Shown here: one piece after another, positions 45,899 to 52,678 of the stretch
How the letters are laid out: each line of letters opens with the position of its first letter
Position numbering within the stretch: the first letter of the stretch is position 1
Source: JAVBLD01 sp031553705
GTDB taxonomy: Bacteria > Bacteroidota > Bacteroidia > Bacteroidales > Marinifilaceae
Assembly (NCBI GenBank): GCA_031553705.1
Contig: JAVBLD010000006.1
Span: 8,700 to 72,699 of the forward strand
Length of the DNA: 64,000 nucleotides
Reading direction: 5' to 3'
The notes under the pieces: generated by a model
What the model was told of the DNA's origin: nothing
Database searches by the model: none
The model's input: the letters and a program-made list of their open reading frames with translations, nothing else
Translations under genes and position numbers: made by a program

Positions 45899-45950
45899 TG
45901 AGTAATAAATATAACGAATCCCTGATTCTCCACTTTAAATGATTAGACCC

Positions 45951-46850
45951 ATGAAAAAAATTGTAATTCCTATAATCGTTCTGATAATATCAGCCTGTGG
46001 AAGAGGTAAAAACGATTACGATGCTTCCGGTATTTTTGAAGTTACCGAGGTGATTGTCTCTTCACAGGCCAATGGCCAGCTTCTGGCTTTCGATGTCACG
46101 GAAGGGCAAACCGTAGAGGCAAACAAACCGGTCGGATATATCGATACCGTACAATTATATCTGAAAAAGCAACAACTGGAAGCCAGCCTGAAAGCGATAA
46201 AAAGCCGTCATGTCAATGTTCCGAAACAGATCGCATCGATAAGACAACAGATCGAAACACAGAAAAAGGAGCAAAAACGATATGAAAACCTGGTCAGGTC
46301 AAATGCGGCCAATCAAAAACAACTGGACGATATCAATGCCCAGATCTTACTGCTCGAGAAACAACTGGCAGCACAAACTGAGGTACTGGAAAACAACAAC
46401 AAGAGTTCCGATGAAGAAAGTCTGGGATTGGAAATCCAGATCACACAGACCGAAGACCTGTTGAAAAAAAGCATTATCTCCAGTCCGATAAACGGAACAG
46501 TACTCTCCAAATATGCCGAACAAGGCGAACTGACGATGCAGGGAAAAGCCCTTTTCAAAGTAGCGGACATTGAAAACATGTTCCTTCGCGCTTATATCAC
46601 CGCCGACCAGATCACCAAGATGAAAATCGGTCAACAGATAAAGGTATATGCTGATTTCGGAGAAAAAGAGAGAAAAGAATATCCCGGAACCGTCACCTGG
46701 ATCGCCGATAAAGCCGAGTTTACCCCAAAAACAATCCAAACTCGCAACGAACGGGCAAACCTGGTATATGCCGTAAAAATCGCCGTAAAAAATGACGGCT
46801 ACCTGAAAAAAGGAATGTATGGAGAGATGTTGATGAGTTATGAATTATGA
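45951..46850 (+). CDS. HlyD family membrane fusion lipoprotein
   Basis: About 299 aa periplasmic adaptor. Lipobox IISAC near Cys15 anchors it to the inner membrane. Biotinyl-lipoyl half motifs are seen (ANGQLLAFDVTEGQTVEANK and SSPINGTVLSKYAEQGELTM) flanking a coiled coil (about residues 65-160), then a beta-barrel domain (ADQITKMKIGQQIKVYADFG). YbhG-like. The C-terminus MLMSYEL and stop fall in the GAGTTATGAATTATGAGTT repeat. An alternative ATG lies 12 nt upstream. Confidence 0.9.
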   Translation: MKKIVIPIIVLIISACGRGKNDYDASGIFEVTEVIVSSQANGQLLAFDVTEGQTVEANKPVGYIDTVQLYLKKQQLEASLKAIKSRHVNVPKQIASIRQQIETQKKEQKRYENLVRSNAANQKQLDDINAQILLLEKQLAAQTEVLENNNKSSDEESLGLEIQITQTEDLLKKSIISSPINGTVLSKYAEQGELTMQGKALFKVADIENMFLRAYITADQITKMKIGQQIKVYADFGEKERKEYPGTVTWIADKAEFTPKTIQTRNERANLVYAVKIAVKNDGYLKKGMYGEMLMSYEL

Positions 46851-46872
46851 GTTGTTATAATTATTTTGTTTG
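46841..46872. repeat. GAGTTATGAATTATGAGTT repeat after HlyD
   Basis: Two tandem words GAGTTATGAATTATGAGTT covering the hlyD stop. The reverse complement type is at 51962-51980 and 62029-62042. Confidence 0.6.
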
Positions 46873-46896
46873 TATTTAATTATTGATTACATAAAA

Positions 46897-47760
46897 ATGA
46901 TCTCAGTACAAAACATCGATAAAAGCTTCAGTAAAATACGGGCGCTGAATAACCTTAGTTTTGAAGTGGGAAAAGGGGAATTATTCGGCCTCATCGGGCC
47001 GGACGGCGCCGGAAAGACAACTCTTTTCCGTATCCTTACCACCTTGATTCTTGCCGATCGGGGTACCGCTCTTGTTGATGGTATGAATGTAGCGAAAAAA
47101 TATAAAAAAATACGAAACATTATCGGATATATGCCCGGTAAATTTTCCCTTTACCAGGATATGACGGTAGAGGAGAACTTACGCTTTTTTGCAACGGTAT
47201 TCAATACGACCATCGAAGAGAATTATGACCTGATCAAAGACATCTACCAGCAGATCGAACCGTTTAAGAAACGCAGGGCGGGAAAACTTTCGGGAGGGAT
47301 GAAACAAAAACTGGCGCTGAGTTGTGCCCTGATCCACAAACCGTCGGTACTGTTTCTGGATGAGCCCACCACCGGGGTCGATCCGGTATCCCGGAAAGAG
47401 TTCTGGTCTATGTTGAAAAAACTGAAGCAACAAGACATTACGATTCTTGTCTCCACCCCTTATATGGACGAGGCAAGCCTGTGCGACCGGATTGCCCTTA
47501 TGCAGCATGGAGAGATACTTTCAATCGAAACCCCGGAAAAAACCGTTGAAAACTATCCCCGGAAACTCTACTCTATCGTATCTGAAAACAACTATAAACT
47601 GCTCAACGAATTGAGAAACAACCCAAAAGTTTATAGTGTTTACACCTTCGGAGAAGCCCTTCACGTCACGTTTACCGACGAACCGGATTACTCTATTACC
47701 GGTTTACAGGAAACAAAACCTACCGTCGAAGATTGTTTTATCCAATTATTAAATAAATAA
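46897..47760 (+). CDS. ABC exporter ATP-binding protein (first)
   Basis: About 287 aa. Walker A GPDGAGKTT, Q-loop at YMPGKFSLYQD, signature LSGGMKQK, Walker B VLFLDEPTTG, D-loop and a switch region. The His of the H-loop is replaced: VSTPYMDEA has Pro-Tyr where most have Thr-His, as in the YbhF-type first cassette. Starts at ATG 46897 (MISVQNIDKSF). With the second ATPase and two ABC-2 permeases forms a YbhFSR-like exporter. Confidence 0.92.
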   Translation: MISVQNIDKSFSKIRALNNLSFEVGKGELFGLIGPDGAGKTTLFRILTTLILADRGTALVDGMNVAKKYKKIRNIIGYMPGKFSLYQDMTVEENLRFFATVFNTTIEENYDLIKDIYQQIEPFKKRRAGKLSGGMKQKLALSCALIHKPSVLFLDEPTTGVDPVSRKEFWSMLKKLKQQDITILVSTPYMDEASLCDRIALMQHGEILSIETPEKTVENYPRKLYSIVSENNYKLLNELRNNPKVYSVYTFGEALHVTFTDEPDYSITGLQETKPTVEDCFIQLLNK

Positions 47761-47820
47761 ACCTTCAACCTATATGAAATATCCATGGATACCCAAATTC
47801 GCAGAAGAGAATGAAAAAAA

Positions 47821-47840
47821 TCACTTTCAACTTTCAACTC
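47821..47840. repeat. TTTCAACT repeat before the second ATPase gene
   Basis: TCACTTTCAACTTTCAACTC; shares the last 12 bases and the 7-nt distance to ATG with the trmH copy. Confidence 0.6.
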
Positions 47841-47847
47841 TAATCGC

Positions 47848-48588
47848 ATGAAATATGTCATCCAAACCGATAAACTGACAAAACGATTCGGCAATTTTAC
47901 TGCCGTCGATCGGATTAGTTTTGATGTGTCTAAAGGGGAGATTTTCGGTTTTCTCGGAGCTAACGGTGCCGGTAAGACAACTGCCATGCGGATGCTGTGC
48001 GGATTGAGCAAACCCACCTCCGGCGAAGGTATGGTGGCCGGCTATGATATCGCCCGGGAATCAGAAAAGGTGAAAAAGAGTATCGGGTATATGAGCCAGA
48101 GGTTTTCGTTATACGAAGACCTGAAAGTGTGGGAGAACATTCGCCTTTTTGCAGGTATCTATGGTATGAAAGAGAGCGTTATCAACAAAAAAACAGAAGA
48201 TATGCTGGAAAAGCTGGGATTCTCAGCAGAAAAAGACACACTGGTAAAAGCGCTTCCCCTCGGTTGGAAACAAAAACTCGCCTTCTCTGTTTCGATCTTC
48301 CATGAACCGAAAATCGTTTTTCTGGACGAACCCACAGGAGGAGTCGATCCCGCCACCCGCAGACAATTCTGGGAACTGATCTACGAAGCTGCCGCAAAGG
48401 GCGTCACCATCTTTGTCACCACCCACTACATGGACGAAGCCGAATATTGCGACCGGGTCTCCATCATGGTCGACGGAAAAATCGAAGCCCTGGACACCCC
48501 GAAAAACCTGAAAACCCAATTCAATGCCTCCAACATGGACGACGTATTCCAACAACTGGCACGAAAAGCAACCAGAGCGGATAATTAA
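47848..48588 (+). CDS. ABC exporter ATP-binding protein (second)
   Basis: 246 aa. Walker A GANGAGKTT, signature region LPLGWKQKLAF in place of LSGGQ, Walker B IVFLDEPTGG, H-loop VTTHYMDEAEYCD. The LPLGW signature is the usual form in YbhF-like second cassettes, so it pairs with the first ATPase as an asymmetric dimer. Its stop codon lies within ATAATTAATAAT, one arm of the inverted repeat that bounds the four-helix-bundle gene. Confidence 0.92.
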   Translation: MKYVIQTDKLTKRFGNFTAVDRISFDVSKGEIFGFLGANGAGKTTAMRMLCGLSKPTSGEGMVAGYDIARESEKVKKSIGYMSQRFSLYEDLKVWENIRLFAGIYGMKESVINKKTEDMLEKLGFSAEKDTLVKALPLGWKQKLAFSVSIFHEPKIVFLDEPTGGVDPATRRQFWELIYEAAAKGVTIFVTTHYMDEAEYCDRVSIMVDGKIEALDTPKNLKTQFNASNMDDVFQQLARKATRADN

Positions 48589-48592
48589 TAAT
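48581..48592. repeat. Left inverted-repeat arm of the four-helix-bundle insert
   Basis: ATAATTAATAAT, spanning the ATPase stop codon; pairs 11 of 12 with ATTACTAATTAT at 48958-48969. Low complexity, so individually weak. Confidence 0.45.
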
Positions 48593-48965
48593 GAATAATT
48601 ATGTGAATATGAAGAAGAATATTGTAAAAGCGAAGTCATACGAATCTGCTTTAAGAGTTATAAAGGCTTACCAATACCCAAGTAAAGAGCACCGGGAATT
48701 TGTTCTGTCTAAGCAAATGTTAAGGAGCGGAACATCTGTTGGAACGCCCGTCCGAGAATCAGAATATGCCCAATCAAAAGCCGGTTTCATTCACAAATTA
48801 AGCATTGCATTGAAAGAAGCCAATGAAACAGAATATTGGCTCATGTTACTCAAAAACAGCCAGTATATCGACGAAAAAGCATTCCGATCTGTATCAAACG
48901 ATTGTACAGAAGTCATGAAACTATTTACAAGCATCACTGACACGTTCAAAACAACCAATTACTAA
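48591..48965 (+). CDS. Four-helix-bundle protein (S23/IVP type) inside the exporter operon
   Basis: 124 aa. Family marks of the 23S rRNA intervening-sequence protein group: HREFVLSKQMLRSGTSVGTPVRESEYAQSKAGFIHKLSIAL (here MLRSGTSVGTPVRESEYAQS is the family core) and EANETEYWLMLLKNS. These form small pentameric helical bundles of unproven function, akin to Avd of retroelements. Four helices predicted at about 15-35, 38-58, 63-92 and 98-115. It lies between the ATPase and permease genes, 2 nt from each; such genes are normally not part of exporters. Inverted words bracket it. Could have replaced an original short spacer. Confidence 0.88.
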   Translation: MNNYVNMKKNIVKAKSYESALRVIKAYQYPSKEHREFVLSKQMLRSGTSVGTPVRESEYAQSKAGFIHKLSIALKEANETEYWLMLLKNSQYIDEKAFRSVSNDCTEVMKLFTSITDTFKTTNY

Positions 48966-48969
48966 TTAT
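48958..48969. repeat. Right inverted-repeat arm of the four-helix-bundle insert
   Basis: ATTACTAATTAT, covering the stop of the four-helix gene and the start of the permease gene; see left arm. Confidence 0.45.
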
Positions 48970-50074
48970 GTCCCAGTTTTTTTCCTTCGTCAAAAAAGAG
49001 TTCTATCATATTTTCCGGGATAAGCGGACCATGATGATTTTGCTGGGCATGCCGATTGCACAGATCATCCTCTTTGGTTTTGCGATTACAACCGAGGTGA
49101 AAAATACGCAGGTTGCCGTTTTCGATCCGTCAAAAGATATCTCGACGGAACGGATCATTGAACGGATACAAGCCAGTGAATATTTCAATATAAGCCGGAT
49201 ACTGGAACATCCGGATGAGATCAACGACGTGTTTAAAGAGGGGAAGATTAATCTGGTAATCGTGTTCGGTGAGGATTTTAATGAAAACCTGCTGCATACC
49301 GGAGAGGCATCAATACAATTGCTTGCCGACGGTACCGACCCGAATCAGGCAACGACACAGCTCGGCTACGCGACAAATATCATCGCCGCCTACCAGCAGG
49401 AGATCATGCGGGAATACCATATTCCGGTACAGATTGTCCCGGAAGTACGGATGCTGTATAATCCACAGATGAAAAGCGCTTTTAACTTTGTTCCGGGAGT
49501 AATGGGACTGATCCTGATGCTGATATGCGCCATGATGACCTCCATCTCGATTGTCAGGGAAAAAGAGAGCGGAACGATGGAGATCCTACTGGCCTCTCCG
49601 ATAAAACCCTTCTATATTATCCTGGCAAAGACGGTTCCCTACTTCCTGCTCTCTATCGTAAACCTGATTACGATCCTGCTCCTGGCTGTATTTGTACTAC
49701 AGGTCCCAGTTACCGGAAGTCTTTTCTGGCTGACTGTCGTTTCCTTTATTTTTATCATTGTAACCCTATCACTGGGGATGCTGATCTCAACCGTCGTCAA
49801 CTCACAGGTTGCCGCGATGCTGGCTTCCGGCATGGGACTGATGATGCCGGTCATCATGCTTTCCGGAATGATATATCCGATTGAAAGTATGCCGGCAATC
49901 TTACAATGGATATCCCATGTTATTCCGGCCCGTTGGTATATTGCGGCAGTAAAGAAACTGATGATTGAAGGAGTACCGGTCATCTATACCCTGAAAGAGA
50001 TATTGATCCTTCTGGGAATGGCTTTCCTCCTGATCATTGTAAGTCTTAAAAATTTTAAAACCAGACTTCAATAA
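48968..50074 (+). CDS. ABC-2 type transporter permease (first)
   Basis: 368 aa. One N-terminal helix (TMMILLGMPIAQIILFGFAI), an extracytoplasmic domain of about 150 residues, then five or six C-terminal helices with the ABC-2 motif SIVREKESGTMEILLASPIK and VLSG-like MLSGMIYPIESMPAILQWISHVIPARWYI (last part: HVIPARWYI). YbhS-like. Two nt separate it from the next permease. Confidence 0.93.
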   Translation: MSQFFSFVKKEFYHIFRDKRTMMILLGMPIAQIILFGFAITTEVKNTQVAVFDPSKDISTERIIERIQASEYFNISRILEHPDEINDVFKEGKINLVIVFGEDFNENLLHTGEASIQLLADGTDPNQATTQLGYATNIIAAYQQEIMREYHIPVQIVPEVRMLYNPQMKSAFNFVPGVMGLILMLICAMMTSISIVREKESGTMEILLASPIKPFYIILAKTVPYFLLSIVNLITILLLAVFVLQVPVTGSLFWLTVVSFIFIIVTLSLGMLISTVVNSQVAAMLASGMGLMMPVIMLSGMIYPIESMPAILQWISHVIPARWYIAAVKKLMIEGVPVIYTLKEILILLGMAFLLIIVSLKNFKTRLQ

Positions 50075-50076
50075 CT

Positions 50077-51189
50077 ATGATTCGCTTTTTAATTGAAAAA
50101 GAATTCAAACAAATCCGCCGGAACCCTTTTCTTCCGAAGATGATGGCTGGCTTCACCCTGATGATGATGATGGTTATGCCGTGGGCAGCCGACCAGGAGA
50201 TCAAGAATATCAAAATCTGCCTGGTAGATCACGATCACAGTACCTATTCGGAAAGGCTGATTCAAAAAATCGGAGCATCCAGTTACTTTCGTCTGATCAA
50301 TGTACTGTCCGGCAACGAAGAGGCCATCCAAAGTATCGAAGCGGGAAAGTCGGATATGATCCTGGAAATTCAACCCGATTTCGAAAAAAATATCGTCACA
50401 ACAGGCAATGCCCGCGTTATGATCTCCGCAAATGCAGTCAACGGCATCAAAGGAGGATTAGGCAGTTCTTATCTTGCCGGTATTCTGAACGACTATGCCG
50501 CTGAAATTCGGAATGAACAGGGATTATCCGCCGCCGGTGCCGGCCTGCCGGTGATGCATGTCGTCACCCAGAACCGGTTCAATCCTCACCTGGATTATAA
50601 AGTATTCATGGTTCCGGCGCTGATGGTGATACTGCTTACAATGCTTTGCGGATTCCTTCCCGCACTTAATATTGTAGGAGAAAAAGAGACCGGAACAATC
50701 GAACAGATAAACGTAACTCCGGTCAGTAAATTTACATTTATTATGGCAAAACTGATCCCTTACTGGACCATCGGATTCGTTGTCCTTACCGTCTGTTTCG
50801 GACTTGCTATGCTGGTTTACGGATTGACGCCGGCCGGCAACATCGCAACGATCTATCTATTTGCAACGATCTATATACTAACCGTTTCCGGCATAGGACT
50901 GGTCATCTCGAACCACTCCTCCACGATGCAACAGGCTATGTTTGTGATGTTTTTCTTTATGATGATTTTTATCATGATGAGCGGACTCTTCACCCCGATC
51001 AGCAGTATGCCCAAATGGGCGCAAGCGATCACGCTGTTCAATCCGCTGAAATACTTCATGCAGGTCATGCGGATGGTTTACCTCAAAGGCAGCAGCATCG
51101 GGGAACTGACCACTCAATTCATCGCCCTATCCTGCTTTGCCCTATTCTTCAACTTATGGGCTATCCTGAGCTATAAGAAAAAGAGTTGA
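50077..51189 (+). CDS. ABC-2 type transporter permease (second)
   Basis: 370 aa, same architecture as its neighbour: helix near 25-40, large external loop, then NIVGEKETGTIEQINVTPVS before the helix bundle and MSGLFTPISSMPKWAQ near the C-terminus. YbhR-like. Last gene of the operon. Its stop is the TGA within AGTTGAA of a dispersed repeat (codons AGT TGA). Confidence 0.93.
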   Translation: MIRFLIEKEFKQIRRNPFLPKMMAGFTLMMMMVMPWAADQEIKNIKICLVDHDHSTYSERLIQKIGASSYFRLINVLSGNEEAIQSIEAGKSDMILEIQPDFEKNIVTTGNARVMISANAVNGIKGGLGSSYLAGILNDYAAEIRNEQGLSAAGAGLPVMHVVTQNRFNPHLDYKVFMVPALMVILLTMLCGFLPALNIVGEKETGTIEQINVTPVSKFTFIMAKLIPYWTIGFVVLTVCFGLAMLVYGLTPAGNIATIYLFATIYILTVSGIGLVISNHSSTMQQAMFVMFFFMMIFIMMSGLFTPISSMPKWAQAITLFNPLKYFMQVMRMVYLKGSSIGELTTQFIALSCFALFFNLWAILSYKKKS

Positions 51190-51197
51190 ATTTTCTT

Positions 51198-51234
51198 GGA
51201 AATGAGTACAATATCAAGCTTGCTTGAATATTGC
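51198..51234. repeat. Copy 2 of a 36-bp near-palindromic intergenic element
   Basis: Contains AATATCAAGCTTGCTTGAATATT and is about 80 percent identical by eye to 1894-1929. Both lie in convergent gaps. Confidence 0.6.
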
Positions 51235-51276
51235 CGGGTGACGACAGAAAATCAAGACAACTGGATCAAAATGGAA

Positions 51277-51330
51277 AGTTGAAAGTGAACTTTAAATCCT
51301 AGATTAATTCAAACAATTTCACTTTCAACT
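51277..51330. repeat. Perfect 13-bp inverted repeat in a convergent gap
   Basis: AGTTGAAAGTGAA (51277-51289) and TTCACTTTCAACT (51318-51330), 28-nt loop. Between the exporter operon and nitroreductase. Made of the dispersed AGTTGAAA word; may also end transcription from both sides. Confidence 0.75.
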
Positions 51331-51333
51331 AAA

Positions 51334-51930
51334 TCAAAACTTGTTTAAGTGTATCTTAGTCGTATCGTACTTATCTTTAGGACTATGCGGTATGGCCGGA
51401 TAGCCTACCGGGATCACGCAAAGAGGAAGAATATTTTGAGGTAGTGCGGCATGCTTAATTACCACCTCCATCCGGTCCTGGTAGGGATATGCTGCTGTCC
51501 ATACTGCTCCTAATCCCAGAGCCTCTGCTGCCAGCAAGATATTCTGGGTAGCCGCCGAGCAGTCCAGGTACCAGTAAGAGGATATCGTTGTATCCCCGCA
51601 TACGACGATGGCCTGCCGGACATCTTTCAACATTTTGGCGTATGGTAATCCCGCAGCCATACTATCCAGCACGGCCCGGTCCTGCACCAGAATAAAATGC
51701 CACGGCCGCTGGTCTTTTCCGGAAGGAGCTGCCATTCCGGCGCGCAACAATGTATGGAGCTTTTCTTCTTCGACCGGTTTGTCCAAATATTTCCGGACAC
51801 TCTTCCGTGCATAAATAGTCTCAATCGCGCCCTGTGTTTGCTCTTTCGGCTTCTGATCGCCTGGTTTACACGAACTTGTTCCCATAATAAATAATATTAT
51901 CATCAATAAAACCGTATTTTTCCTTCCCAT
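51334..51930 (-). CDS. Nitroreductase family lipoprotein
   Basis: About 198 aa. A lipobox MGTSSC (Cys near 21) precedes an FMN-dependent nitroreductase domain: YARKSVRKYLDKPV, AGMAAPSGKDQRPWHFILV, CSAATQNILLAAEALGLGAVW and PVGYPAIPHSPKDKYD. Nitroreductases reduce nitro groups, quinones or flavins with NAD(P)H. Lipid anchoring outside the cytoplasm is unusual because NAD(P)H is cytoplasmic; the reductant is unclear. The ATG at 51930 is preferred to an upstream TTG. Confidence 0.88.
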   Translation of the reverse strand: MGRKNTVLLMIILFIMGTSSCKPGDQKPKEQTQGAIETIYARKSVRKYLDKPVEEEKLHTLLRAGMAAPSGKDQRPWHFILVQDRAVLDSMAAGLPYAKMLKDVRQAIVVCGDTTISSYWYLDCSAATQNILLAAEALGLGAVWTAAYPYQDRMEVVIKHAALPQNILPLCVIPVGYPAIPHSPKDKYDTTKIHLNKF

Positions 51931-51956
51931 AATCAAACGTATTTATACCCATTAAG

Positions 51957-51982
51957 TTTATTATAACTCATAATTTATGACT
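51957..51982. repeat. AACTCATAATTTATGACTT repeat at the aroK 3' end
   Basis: Reverse complement of GAGTTATGAATTATGAGTT type; supplies the final shikimate kinase codons (RKS stop). Confidence 0.5.
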
Positions 51983-52442
51983 TACGCCCCACCTCCTCCT
52001 TTGCCTGTCTGTAATAAAGCAACCGCTCCCCGAGATGGCGTATGACAAACGGCCTGATCTCTTCATCTCTCAGTTTGCTGATAAGAGGACGTTTATGTTT
52101 CCCTTTTATCAGTCTGCCTACAATCAAATCTACATCCGTATTTAAAAAAACCGTATGTCCCTGTTCATTCATATACTCCATATTCCCGTTAAAACAAGGA
52201 GTACCGCCGCCGGTTGACATCACAAAATCGGCATACAACCCACAAACCTCCTTCAGATAACGGGTCTCCAACTGCCTGAACCCCGCCTCCCCGAGCTTCT
52301 CAAATATCTCAGAAATACTTCTCCTCTCCCGATCCGCAATATACGCATCCAGATCAATCATCGGCACGCCCTTCTCCTGCGCAAACTCCTTTGCCCAATG
52401 CGTTTTCCCCGAAGCCATATATCCAACGACAAAATACTTCAT
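51975..52442 (-). CDS. aroK: Shikimate kinase
   Basis: 155 aa ATP-dependent kinase of the aromatic amino-acid pathway. P-loop GYMASGKTHWA, shikimate-binding DLDAYIADRERRSI, GEAGFRQLETRYL with the substrate Arg, STGGGTPCF (Walker B-like GGG), and lid region KGKHKRPLIS. Slightly shorter than E. coli AroK (173 aa); the C-terminal residues are encoded by a repeat. Located between nitroreductase and a four-helix-bundle remnant, then parC. Confidence 0.92.
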   Translation of the reverse strand: MKYFVVGYMASGKTHWAKEFAQEKGVPMIDLDAYIADRERRSISEIFEKLGEAGFRQLETRYLKEVCGLYADFVMSTGGGTPCFNGNMEYMNEQGHTVFLNTDVDLIVGRLIKGKHKRPLISKLRDEEIRPFVIRHLGERLLYYRQAKEEVGRKS

Positions 52443-52452
52443 CTCATATAAA

Positions 52453-52665
52453 TGGCAGGTGGCAAGCGGCAGGAAGCAGGATCTCCTCCTCTTGTACCCT
52501 ATTCTTCAACTTTATTCAGCTTATATTTTATTAAACCGTAGATCATTTTGGAAACCTTCTGAGATTGGTCCAGGAGATTATTTCCCTGTTCTTGCGAAAT
52601 GTTTTCATACTTTTCAAGTTACAGTCGCGTTCAACAAAAACCTTCTCCACTCTTGCCACTTGCCA
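52453..52665. repeat. Inverted repeat around a four-helix-bundle remnant
   Basis: TGGCAGGTGGCAAG (52453-52466) and CTTGCCACTTGCCA (52652-52665) are inverted copies with one mismatch in 14. The space between holds the gene remnant below and nothing else. Same word family as 16440-16528. Confidence 0.7.
52499..52618 (-). pseudogene. C-terminal remnant of a four-helix-bundle (S23/IVP-type) protein
   Basis: Open frame of 39 codons ending in TAG: begins LEKYENISQEQGNN and ends KMIYGLIKYKLNKVEE, the pattern of the last helix of S23-type proteins. Upstream the frame is blocked by stop codons (an in-frame GEGFC precedes a stop), so the front of the gene is gone. Not related closely to the intact copy at 48.6 kb. 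Assignment rests on pattern only. Confidence 0.5.
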
Positions 52666-52678
52666 GCTCCAACTCTTT

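Noticed and set aside
48591..48965. Possible Avd accessory protein of a diversity-generating retroelement
   Set aside because: No reverse transcriptase, template repeat or variable repeat is found in the window.
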